Both the position numbers and the translations under genes were made by a program. Of a stretch of DNA of 10,682 bases, positions 1-5,032 are shown in pieces. The stretch comes from Eubacteriaceae bacterium UBA4266. Its GTDB lineage: Bacteria; Bacillota; Clostridia; Eubacteriales; Eubacteriaceae. The notes below the pieces were generated by a model that was not told the origin of the DNA, ran no database searches, and saw nothing but the letters and a program-made list of their open reading frames with translations. The stretch covers positions 1-10,682 of the forward strand of contig DGWE01000095.1 of NCBI GenBank assembly GCA_002396065.1, in the 5' to 3' direction. Numbering within the stretch: the stretch's first letter is position 1; the number at the start of each line of letters is the position of its first letter.

Positions 1-48
1 TCAGGGCGCGTTTTTCTTTTAGCTGAATATTTTTCCCAATCCAAACAT

Positions 49-86
49 AAAAAAACAGCCCCTGCTGTTGTAAAAGCAGAGACTGT
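49..86 (-). terminator. Rho-independent terminator of the glyA-yigZ operon
   Basis: Read on the minus strand, arms at 75-86 and 55-66 can form a 12-bp stem (two G-U wobbles) with an 8-nt loop, followed directly by seven T (plus-strand A run 49-55). It lies 18 bases after the yigZ stop codon and so ends the glyA-yigZ transcript. Nothing recognisable is seen in bases 1-48 beyond it. Confidence 0.88.
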
Positions 87-103
87 GGTGTTTCCAATTC
101 TTT

Positions 104-763
104 TTACTTTTCTGGCGCTGAAATCAGCGTGTCGACCCATTTGGCCTCACCTGTGGTGATCACTGCCTGACCAGCGGTTTGATCGGTTAAAAAGGCGGTA
201 AATTCGGCCGTTTCGCCGACAGGCACTTCGAAATCTAAGGTGACCGTCTCTTCGAAACGGGACTGCACCGGCTGCCACGAGGCTTTGCCCGAGGTGGTGA
301 GTTTCTGAATCAGCCCGCCGTACATCGGGTAGGGAATGACGACGCGGACGGTGTCCGACCAGATTTTCCCGACGATGCGTGCGTGGTCGAGCACGAGGGA
401 CGCGGTGCCGGAGTAGGCGCGGATCAACCCGCCGGCGCCGAGCTTGACGCCGCCGAAATACCGCACCACCGCGACGCCGACGTTTTTGAGACCCCGTCTT
501 AAGATGACGTCGAGAATCGGCCGGCCGGCTGTACCCGAAGGCTCACCGTCGTCGCTGGCCTTTTCCCGCGGCGGGTTGGTGCCCAGCACGTAGGCCGAGC
601 AGACGTGAGTCGCTTTGAAATGCTTTTTTCTGAGCTTTGCGATTTCCGCTGCGACGTCGTCCTCGGTTTCGGCGTGAAACACGACGCCGATGAACCGGGA
701 CTTGTTGATCGTCTGTTCCGCCTCGGCGGCGGTCAGCACGGTTTTGTAATCTTTGCCGTCCAT
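104..763 (-). CDS. yigZ: YigZ/IMPACT family protein (UPF0029)
   Basis: This 219-aa protein is a full-length bacterial member of the IMPACT family, typically about 200-220 aa with an N-terminal UPF0029/IMPACT domain and a small C-terminal ferredoxin-like domain. The family signatures are visible: DDGEPSGTAG at residues 71-80 and RYFGGVKLGAGGLIRAY at 101-117. Residues from about 140 match the expected position of the C-terminal domain. The family is linked in eukaryotes to translational control through GCN1/GCN2. The bacterial role is not settled; nucleic-acid or ribosome binding is usually suggested. The start overlaps the glyA stop (TGATG) and no strong Shine-Dalgarno precedes it, so translation is probably coupled to glyA. 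It is the last gene of the operon. Family assignment is very secure; cellular function is not known from sequence. Confidence 0.93.
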   Translation of the reverse strand: MDGKDYKTVLTAAEAEQTINKSRFIGVVFHAETEDDVAAEIAKLRKKHFKATHVCSAYVLGTNPPREKASDDGEPSGTAGRPILDVILRRGLKNVGVAVVRYFGGVKLGAGGLIRAYSGTASLVLDHARIVGKIWSDTVRVVIPYPMYGGLIQKLTTSGKASWQPVQSRFEETVTLDFEVPVGETAEFTAFLTDQTAGQAVITTGEAKWVDTLISAPEK

Positions 764-2010
764 CAGTCGTCAGACATCAGATCCGGGTACAGCGGGTATT
801 TGTCGGTCAGGGATTTGACCTTGGCCTTTGCCGCTTCCGGATCTTTTTTGATCAGCGCGTCTTCGAAGATGTCAGCGATGACGTGCATATCTTCTTCGAC
901 CAGGCCGCGGGTGGTGACAGCCGGTGTGCCGACGCGGACACCGCTGGCGATGAAAGGTTTCTGCGTGTCGTAAGGGATCGTGTTTTTGTTTGCGGTGATG
1001 CCGACAGATTCGAGGGTTTCGTCCGCTTCTTTGCCAGTCATGCCGACTGCGGACACATCGACGAGCATCAAGTGGTTATCGGTGCCGCCGGAGACAATGC
1101 GGAAGCCCCGTTTGGCAAGTTCATCTGCGAGCACAGCGGCGTTTTTGACGATCTGTTTCTGATAGGCGACAAATTCGTCGGTCATCGCTTCTTTGAAACA
1201 GACAGCCTTCGCGGCGATTGTGTGCATCAGCGGGCCGCCCTGAGTGCCTGGGAATACGGCTTTGTCGATGGCCTTGGCAAATTCGTTTTTGCAGAGGATG
1301 AGGCCGCCTCTCGGCCCGCGTAAAGTCTTGTGTGTCGTCGTCGTGACGATATCGGCGACTGGAACCGGCGACGGGTGCAGGCCTGCAGCGACGAGCCCTG
1401 CGATGTGGGCCATATCGACCATGTAAAGGGCGCCGTTGTCGTGGCAGATCTTGGCCATGCGTTCGAAGTCAATGATGCGCGGATAGGCGGAAGCGCCAGC
1501 GACGACGAGTTTCGGTTTAACTTCCTTGACCTGGGCTTCAAAAGCGTCGTAGTCGATTAATTCAGTCTTTTTGTCGACCCCGTAAGGTACGAAGTTGTAG
1601 AGCTTGCCTGATAAATTGACCTTTGAGCCGTGGGTCAGATGGCCGCCTTGATCGAGGGCCATGCCCATGACGGTGTCGCCCGGCTGGAGCAGTGCGAGGT
1701 AGACCGCCGTGTTGGCCTGGGCACCGGAGTGAGGCTGGACGTTGGCGTGGTCGGCGCCGAAGAGTTTGCAGGCGCGGTCGATGGCCAGCTGTTCGATTTC
1801 GTCGACGAACTGGCACCCGCCGTAATAGCGCGCACCCGGCAGCCCTTCTGCGTATTTATTCGTCAAGTGGCTGCCCATGCAGTCCATCACCGATTCCGAG
1901 ACGAAGTTTTCTGACGCGATCAGTTCAAGACCGTCCTGCTGACGGTGCCATTCCTTGCGCATGATATCGTAGACCGCTGGGTCGGTCTTCTTGACATTTT
2001 CGTATCTCAT
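763..2010 (-). CDS. glyA: Serine hydroxymethyltransferase
   Basis: This 415-aa PLP enzyme interconverts serine plus tetrahydrofolate with glycine plus 5,10-methylene-THF, the main source of one-carbon units for purines, thymidylate and methionine. It is cytosolic and normally acts as a dimer or tetramer. Visible landmarks are the N-terminal LIASENF segment (30-36), the loop with YYGGC (62-66), VDMAHIAGL (198-206) with the cofactor-contacting Asp199 and His202, and [14 protein letters not shown] (223-236) with the Schiff-base Lys228. Length and ends match the bacterial family, with no frameshift. The ATG is preceded by a strong GGAGG (2015-2019, minus strand) at a 4-nt gap, which fixes the start. 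It is the first gene of a two-gene operon with yigZ (1-nt overlap). The preceding cardiolipin synthase gene has its own terminator, so glyA needs its own promoter. Confidence 0.98.
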   Translation of the reverse strand: MRYENVKKTDPAVYDIMRKEWHRQQDGLELIASENFVSESVMDCMGSHLTNKYAEGLPGARYYGGCQFVDEIEQLAIDRACKLFGADHANVQPHSGAQANTAVYLALLQPGDTVMGMALDQGGHLTHGSKVNLSGKLYNFVPYGVDKKTELIDYDAFEAQVKEVKPKLVVAGASAYPRIIDFERMAKICHDNGALYMVDMAHIAGLVAAGLHPSPVPVADIVTTTTHKTLRGPRGGLILCKNEFAKAIDKAVFPGTQGGPLMHTIAAKAVCFKEAMTDEFVAYQKQIVKNAAVLADELAKRGFRIVSGGTDNHLMLVDVSAVGMTGKEADETLESVGITANKNTIPYDTQKPFIASGVRVGTPAVTTRGLVEEDMHVIADIFEDALIKKDPEAAKAKVKSLTDKYPLYPDLMSDD

Positions 2011-2019
2011 ATTACCTCC

Positions 2020-2050
2020 AATGATCGTGATCTTCCGTACAAATGATCAT
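2020..2050 (-). promoter_or_regulatory. Repeated ATGATC/GATCAT elements in the glyA leader
   Basis: The glyA 5' leader contains ATGATC at 2021-2026, GTGATC at 2027-2032 and the palindrome ATGATCAT at 2043-2050. In the mRNA the outer copies can pair, giving a 6-bp stem that ends immediately upstream of GGAGG, and a shorter alternative pairing is also possible. This could be a regulator operator or an RNA element near the RBS. Nothing identifies a ligand or protein; the call rests only on the repeats and their position. Confidence 0.3.
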
Positions 2051-2068
2051 GTGTTATTTTGCCCTTAT

Positions 2069-2077
2069 ATTTTACCA
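2069..2077 (-). promoter_or_regulatory. Candidate extended -10 promoter for glyA
   Basis: On the minus strand TGGTAAAAT fits an extended -10 (TGnTATAAT with one mismatch), about 60 nt before the glyA start codon. No good -35 lies at 16-18 bp, which is tolerable for an extended -10 promoter. The position between the cls terminator and glyA is right for an operon promoter. Confidence 0.4.
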
Positions 2078-2106
2078 CAAGAAAGCGGGAATAAAAGGGG
2101 GCAAGT

Positions 2107-2129
2107 AAAAAAGACCGCGGCAGCGGTCT
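2107..2129 (-). terminator. Rho-independent terminator of cls
   Basis: On the minus strand AGACCGC-TGCC-GCGGTCT forms a perfect 7-bp GC-rich stem with a 4-nt loop, followed by a run of T (plus-strand A run 2107-2112). It starts 5 bases after the cls stop codon and separates cls from glyA. Confidence 0.9.
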
Positions 2130-2134
2130 CGTGT

Positions 2135-3688
2135 TTACAAAAGCGGGGCGAACAGTCTGAGAAAGGACTGGATGAACTGGCGGAACAGGGAAAGGTGTTC
2201 CCGTTGATAGGTTTGCGTGACTTCATAGCAGAGAGTGAAGGTGTGGTTGAAATCGGCGAGAATGTTTTGAATCGCCGGGACCTTGATCAGCTGGACGCCG
2301 CACTCGAAATGCAGGTAAAGGCTGCGGTAATCTAAATTAATCGTGCCGACGGTAGCGGCCTCGCCGTCACAGATACACTGCTTGGCGTGAATGAAACCGG
2401 GTTGATATTCGAAGATGCGCACACCGTTTTGCACGAGCTGGGAATAATATGACCGCGTCAGCGCGTAGACGAGGGGCTTGTCCGGCACACCGGGGGTGAT
2501 GATACGCACGTCGACGCCGCGCTTGGCGGCCAGGCCGAGCTCGCGGGACATTTCGTCGGTGAGAATCAGATAAGGCGTGGTCAGGTAGAAATAATGCTTG
2601 GCGTTCTTGATCAGGTTCAGGTAGACGTCCTCGCCGACGTGTTCAAAATCCAAGGGACTGTCCGCGTAAGGCTGGACGTAGCCTTCGGCGCCTTCGACCG
2701 GTTCCCAAGGGGCGAAATATTTCGTGTCGATTTCGTCCGGCGTGTCGGTGTTTTTGACGGCGTTCCACATTTCGAAAAACATCAGCGTGAAAGAGCGCAC
2801 GGCAGAGCCCTCGAGGCGGATGCCGGTGTCCTTCCAATAACCGTAGGGGTGGGTGATGTTGAAGTATTCGTTGGCGAGGTTGTAGCCGCCGGAGTAAGCG
2901 ACCTTCCCGTCGATAACCGTGAATTTGCGGTGATCGCGGTTGTTCATAAATACATTGAGGAGGGGAATGACCGGATTGAAATCCCGGCACTGGATACCGT
3001 CGGCGGCCATTTTCTTGATAAAGCTCTGGTTGATGAAGCCAATGCTGCCGATGTCGTCGTAAAACAGGCGCACCTCGACCCCTTCCTTAACCTTTTGTCT
3101 GAGGATGTGGTAGATGCTGGCGAAGGCTTCTGCGTCTTCGATCGCGAAGTATTCCATAAAGATAAAATGCTCGGCGCGGCGCAGATCGGCCTTCATCGCC
3201 TCGAGGGCCTGATCCGCCATATCGTAAAATTGAACGGCCGTATTGTCGTAGACCGGGTAGGGGCCGTAATGGCGGACGTAGTGGCAGATATTGGCCAGCG
3301 CCGGATCGGTTTCCCGAAGCTTTTTGGCGACGGCAGCGTCTTGCGCCATCATCGGGTGCAGCAGCTTGTCGATGGCCGCGTAGCGCTTGCGCATGGGCTT
3401 GGTGACGTTGATCCGCCCGCCGAGCGTGTACAGTAAAAGCCCAAATTCCGGAAAGAGCAGGATTAAAATGATCCACGGCATTTTGATACCAGCGTTGCGG
3501 CGTTCGCCGAAAATGATAATGCTGACGATCAGCGACGCGATGCGCACACAGGTGTGAATCCAGGCGAAAGCGGTATAGAGTTTGACAAAAACGGCGTATA
3601 GGAGATAAAACTCCAGTGCAATAATTGCGACGGTGAGCACCAGTCTAGCGACGCCATTCTGGACGGCAGCTTTTTTTTCAGTGCGCAT
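2135..3688 (-). CDS. cls: Cardiolipin synthase (phospholipase D superfamily)
   Basis: This 517-aa membrane protein joins two phosphatidylglycerol molecules into cardiolipin and glycerol at the cytoplasmic membrane. It has two or three hydrophobic N-terminal segments (about 15-37, 44-60 and 70-88), then two PLD-type catalytic motifs: H253-x-K255-x4-D260 in HRKFTVID and H434-x-K436-x4-D441 in HAKQCICD. Each motif is followed by the expected Gly/Asn-rich segment (SGGYNLANEY, GTINLDYRS). Length fits the ClsA-like family of about 480-520 aa. The start has AAGGAA about 10 nt upstream on the minus strand; an A8 run lies at codons 4-6. It is monocistronic by its own promoter and terminator, although readthrough from the upstream XRE gene is possible because that gene lacks an obvious terminator. 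Related PLD synthases can use other head groups, but cardiolipin synthase is the best call. Confidence 0.95.
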   Translation of the reverse strand: MRTEKKAAVQNGVARLVLTVAIIALEFYLLYAVFVKLYTAFAWIHTCVRIASLIVSIIIFGERRNAGIKMPWIILILLFPEFGLLLYTLGGRINVTKPMRKRYAAIDKLLHPMMAQDAAVAKKLRETDPALANICHYVRHYGPYPVYDNTAVQFYDMADQALEAMKADLRRAEHFIFMEYFAIEDAEAFASIYHILRQKVKEGVEVRLFYDDIGSIGFINQSFIKKMAADGIQCRDFNPVIPLLNVFMNNRDHRKFTVIDGKVAYSGGYNLANEYFNITHPYGYWKDTGIRLEGSAVRSFTLMFFEMWNAVKNTDTPDEIDTKYFAPWEPVEGAEGYVQPYADSPLDFEHVGEDVYLNLIKNAKHYFYLTTPYLILTDEMSRELGLAAKRGVDVRIITPGVPDKPLVYALTRSYYSQLVQNGVRIFEYQPGFIHAKQCICDGEAATVGTINLDYRSLYLHFECGVQLIKVPAIQNILADFNHTFTLCYEVTQTYQREHLSLFRQFIQSFLRLFAPLL

Positions 3689-3720
3689 AAAGTGGAAATT
3701 CCTTTCAACAATTTCCCTTT

Positions 3721-3749
3721 ATTGTAGCGAAAATATCATTGAAAAACAA
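3721..3749 (-). promoter_or_regulatory. Sigma-A type promoter of cls
   Basis: On the minus strand TTGTTT (3744-3749), a 17-bp spacer and TACAAT (3721-3726) lie just upstream of the cls RBS and start codon. The -10 matches consensus at 5 of 6 positions. Confidence 0.7.
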
Positions 3750-3757
3750 GCAATGGG

Positions 3758-3772
3758 TGTGTACGGGACACA
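3758..3772. promoter_or_regulatory. Inverted repeat TGTGT-N5-ACACA upstream of the cls promoter
   Basis: A perfect 5-bp-arm inverted repeat (TGTGT, spacer ACGGG, ACACA) sits 8 bp upstream of the cls -35 hexamer, where activators often bind. No specific regulator can be named, and short arms like this also occur by chance. Confidence 0.25.
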
Positions 3773-3802
3773 GAGTGAAAGGTAAGTATGCAAAATTAAA
3801 TT

Positions 3803-4231
3803 TTATTGATCTCCAAGTTTGATGTCCTGAATGGGATCACCGTCACCGTGGCCGCTGCAGCGTTCGTACTCGAGATTTAAGATCGTGTCGACTGCCAGCT
3901 TGCCGTGTTCGTCGAGACAATTGTATTTGTAGAGACCTTCAGGTTCAGAGAGGTGATTTCGGAGCAGCTGGCTTGGATCGGCGTCGCGGGTCCAGCCCAT
4001 GATGTACGCGGGAGAGACACCGAGCACTTCGGCGAGAGCTTCAATTTTATCCGACGGAATGTTGGTGACAATGTCGAATTCGTATTTGTACATGGTCTGT
4101 TTGGAAACACCGATGATGCGGGCCAGCTGTTCCTGACGGAAACCGCGCTGCATCCGAAGGCTGCGAATGCGCTTTCCTTTGGTGATGACTGGCTCTTTAG
4201 TTTGAGTTGTGGTTGCTTTTTCTTTTTTCAT
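3803..4231 (-). CDS. XRE/Cro-CI family HTH transcriptional regulator
   Basis: This is a 142-aa predicted DNA-binding repressor. After a Lys/Thr-rich N-terminal tail it has a classic HTH_3 domain at about residues 19-77: helices around IRSLRMQRG, QEQLARIIGVSKQTMYKYE (33-51, helix-turn-helix) and KIEALAEVLGVSPAYIMGW (62-80). The C-terminal part is short, with a LDEHGKLAVDTILNLEYERC segment (106-125) of the kind common in clostridial phage-type regulators. No LexA-like S24 autoprotease domain is present, so SOS-type self-cleavage is not expected. It is divergent from the tiny Cro-like gene at 4441, as in phage and ICE immunity regions. Its promoter -10 is covered by a 20-bp inverted repeat, suggesting autoregulation. 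No clear terminator follows, so it may read into cls. Target genes other than its own region are unknown. Confidence 0.9.
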   Translation of the reverse strand: MKKEKATTTQTKEPVITKGKRIRSLRMQRGFRQEQLARIIGVSKQTMYKYEFDIVTNIPSDKIEALAEVLGVSPAYIMGWTRDADPSQLLRNHLSEPEGLYKYNCLDEHGKLAVDTILNLEYERCSGHGDGDPIQDIKLGDQ

Positions 4232-4264
4232 TGAATATCCATCTCATTTATACATTTATATTTA

Positions 4265-4284
4265 TTTACATTATAGCATGTAAA
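4265..4284. promoter_or_regulatory. Likely operator: 7-bp inverted repeat over the XRE -10
   Basis: TTTACAT-TATAGC-ATGTAAA is a perfect 7-bp-arm inverted repeat that contains the -10 hexamer of the XRE gene promoter. Size and symmetry fit a dimeric XRE/Cro-type binding site, so autorepression is the simplest reading. A related half-site, TTATACAT, lies nearby at 4248-4255. The inverted repeat is directly visible; its role as an operator is inference. Confidence 0.55.
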
Positions 4285-4299
4285 AGAATTTTAATACAA
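4270..4299 (-). promoter_or_regulatory. Promoter of the XRE regulator gene
   Basis: On the minus strand TTGTAT (4294-4299), an 18-bp spacer and a perfect TATAAT (4270-4275) preceded by TGC (extended -10). The -10 is about 40 nt before the XRE start codon. The same TGCTATAAT string is used by the symporter and tRNA promoters in this window. Confidence 0.7.
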
Positions 4300-4306
4300 T
4301 TATAAC

Positions 4307-4335
4307 TTGACAACCTTAGAAAAAGGTGAGAAAAT
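4307..4335 (+). promoter_or_regulatory. Candidate promoter of the Cro-like gene
   Basis: A perfect TTGACA -35 (4307-4312) is followed at 17 bp by GAAAAT (4330-4335), a 4-of-6 -10. Transcription from here would place the whole hexanucleotide repeat in a roughly 100-nt 5' leader. The -10 is weak, and a start nearer or inside the repeat cannot be excluded (TTAACT 4340-4345 with AATAAA 4363-4368 is a poorer alternative). Confidence 0.45.
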
Positions 4336-4358
4336 AAAATTAACTAAAAAGATACTAA

Positions 4359-4429
4359 TAAAAATAAAAATAAAAATAAAAATAAAAATAAAAAGAAAAA
4401 GAAAAAGAAAAAGAAAAAGAAAAAGAAAA
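4359..4429 (+). repeat. Compound hexanucleotide microsatellite (TAAAAA)6(GAAAAA)5
   Basis: Exact period-6 tandem repeat: six TAAAAA units (4359-4394), five GAAAAA units (4395-4424) and a partial GAAAA (4425-4429). It ends 11 bases before the ATG of the Cro-like gene and directly abuts its GGGAAGGG RBS region. Perfect short tandem repeats of this length are rare in bacterial chromosomes and are prone to slipped-strand mispairing. A change in unit number would alter leader length or promoter-RBS spacing, not reading frame. The T-to-G switch between blocks suggests a point change later spread by slippage. Confidence 0.95.
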
Positions 4430-4440
4430 GGGAAGGGAAA

Positions 4441-4636
4441 ATGATTGACACAGCAGAATTGCGTATCATTATGAAAAATCAGGGCTACCGTGACGAACAA
4501 TTAGCTGAGGCTATCGGCTTGTCTCAAAGCGAGTTCTCTGATCGGATGAGCGAGGGGGGTCTTTGGATCGGATGAAATCGATAAAATGATCGAAATTTTA
4601 CAGATCGAAGATCCAGAAACGATTTTTTTCAAATAG
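4441..4636 (+). pseudogene. Phage Cro-like small HTH protein gene, frameshifted at a G6 run
   Basis: From the ATG at 4441 (preceded by GGGAAGGG) the frame encodes MIDTAELRIIMKNQGYRDEQ and continues as a helix-turn-helix (LAEAIGLSQSEFSDRM), but stops at 4573-4575 after 44 codons. Removing one G from the G6 run at 4554-4559 restores a 64-codon frame ending at 4636, whose second part reads GSDEIDKMIEILQIEDPE then TIFFK. That ending (DEI..MIEIL.I.DP..IFF) is the usual C-terminus of short phage/ICE Cro-like XRE proteins of about 65 aa, so the frame break is real relative to the family. It could be a pseudogene, a phase-variable gene in its off state, a product made by +1 ribosomal or transcriptional slippage, or a sequencing error in the homopolymer. 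It is divergent from the XRE repressor, has a purine-only leader, and is followed by a good terminator. A-rich codon use differs from the GC-rich neighbours. Confidence 0.75.
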
Positions 4637-4716
4637 TCCAATTTAATTACGATAAAGTTGTCATTTCAACGCGGTTCCACTGCATTTTGAGAGTTTTGCA
4701 ATACATTTAATAGTTT

Positions 4717-4738
4717 CGCTCAGATTGAGCGTTTTTTT
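4717..4738 (+). terminator. Rho-independent terminator of the Cro-like gene
   Basis: CGCTCA-GAT-TGAGCG (or a 5-bp stem with a 5-nt loop) followed by seven T. It sits 80 bases after the restored stop codon of the small HTH gene and points the same way, supporting the view that this locus is, or recently was, a transcribed gene. Confidence 0.85.
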
Positions 4739-4844
4739 ATGCCCAAAAACAAAAATCACGGGGAATATCAGCATCGCTTATACGCAATTTAGCGGTAACT
4801 TATTTTGTCAAAAAAACAAAATTTTTTTTGATAAAGTGAAACCG

Positions 4845-4862
4845 TATTTTTAATTAAAAATA
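4845..4862. repeat. Perfect 18-bp AT palindrome
   Basis: TATTTTTAATTAAAAATA is its own reverse complement. It lies in the AT-rich gap between the Cro-like gene and the symporter. It could be a protein-binding site or part of a weak bidirectional terminator; no flanking promoter or gene clarifies its role. Confidence 0.4.
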
Positions 4863-4969
4863 AAGAAATTGCCGCTGATTTGGTGTATCGATTGATGAAA
4901 AAATATATTAACTAAATTTCAAAACTGTATCATCTACATCGGAGAAGCAGCAAATCAAAAGCAATCAAT

Positions 4970-5014
4970 AAAGCGTTTGACCGAGACCATGGTCTCAGCC
5001 AAACGCTTTTATTT
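4970..5014. terminator. Long hairpin terminator after the symporter gene
   Basis: Arms AAAGCGTTTG (4970-4979) and CAAACGCTTT (5000-5009) pair perfectly over 10 bp and enclose a further 14-bp perfect palindrome (GAGACCATGGTCTC, 4983-4996), with small internal bulges between. It lies about 20 bases after the symporter stop codon. The T-run is better on the plus strand (TTTTATTTTT) than on the minus strand (CTTTATTG), so it may terminate both directions; its position says it mainly serves the minus-strand symporter gene. Confidence 0.7.
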
Positions 5015-5032
5015 TTATGCAATACTGCGCGT

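Larger units (their letters stand above)
4637..5032. other. AT-rich intergenic stretch without a convincing gene
   Basis: About 400 bases, clearly AT-richer than the flanking genes. It holds a terminator for the plus strand (4717-4738), an 18-bp palindrome (4845-4862) and a long hairpin (4970-5014). Two short plus-strand readable bits were inspected: a 17-codon ORF from ATG 4739, which starts inside the terminator with no RBS, and a 25-codon open segment without a suitable start, ending KNKEIAADLVYRLMKKYIN then TAA at about 4912-4914. Neither is recognised. The second could be a remnant of a lost gene. Confidence 0.6.

Noticed and set aside
2594..3436. 280-aa plus-strand ORF antisense to cls
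   Set aside because: Shadow of the clear HKD-motif cls gene; no RBS or domain.
4359..4429. Tandem repeat as a CRISPR array
   Set aside because: Units are 6 bp with no spacers, and there is no cas gene.
4300..4500. 66-aa minus-strand ORF with FLFLFL/FIFIFI repeats
   Set aside because: It is only the antisense reading of the hexanucleotide repeat, with no RBS and no family-like sequence.
4739..4792. 17-codon plus-strand ORF beginning MPKNKNHGEY
   Set aside because: Its ATG is inside the T-run of a terminator, with no RBS and no recognisable similarity.
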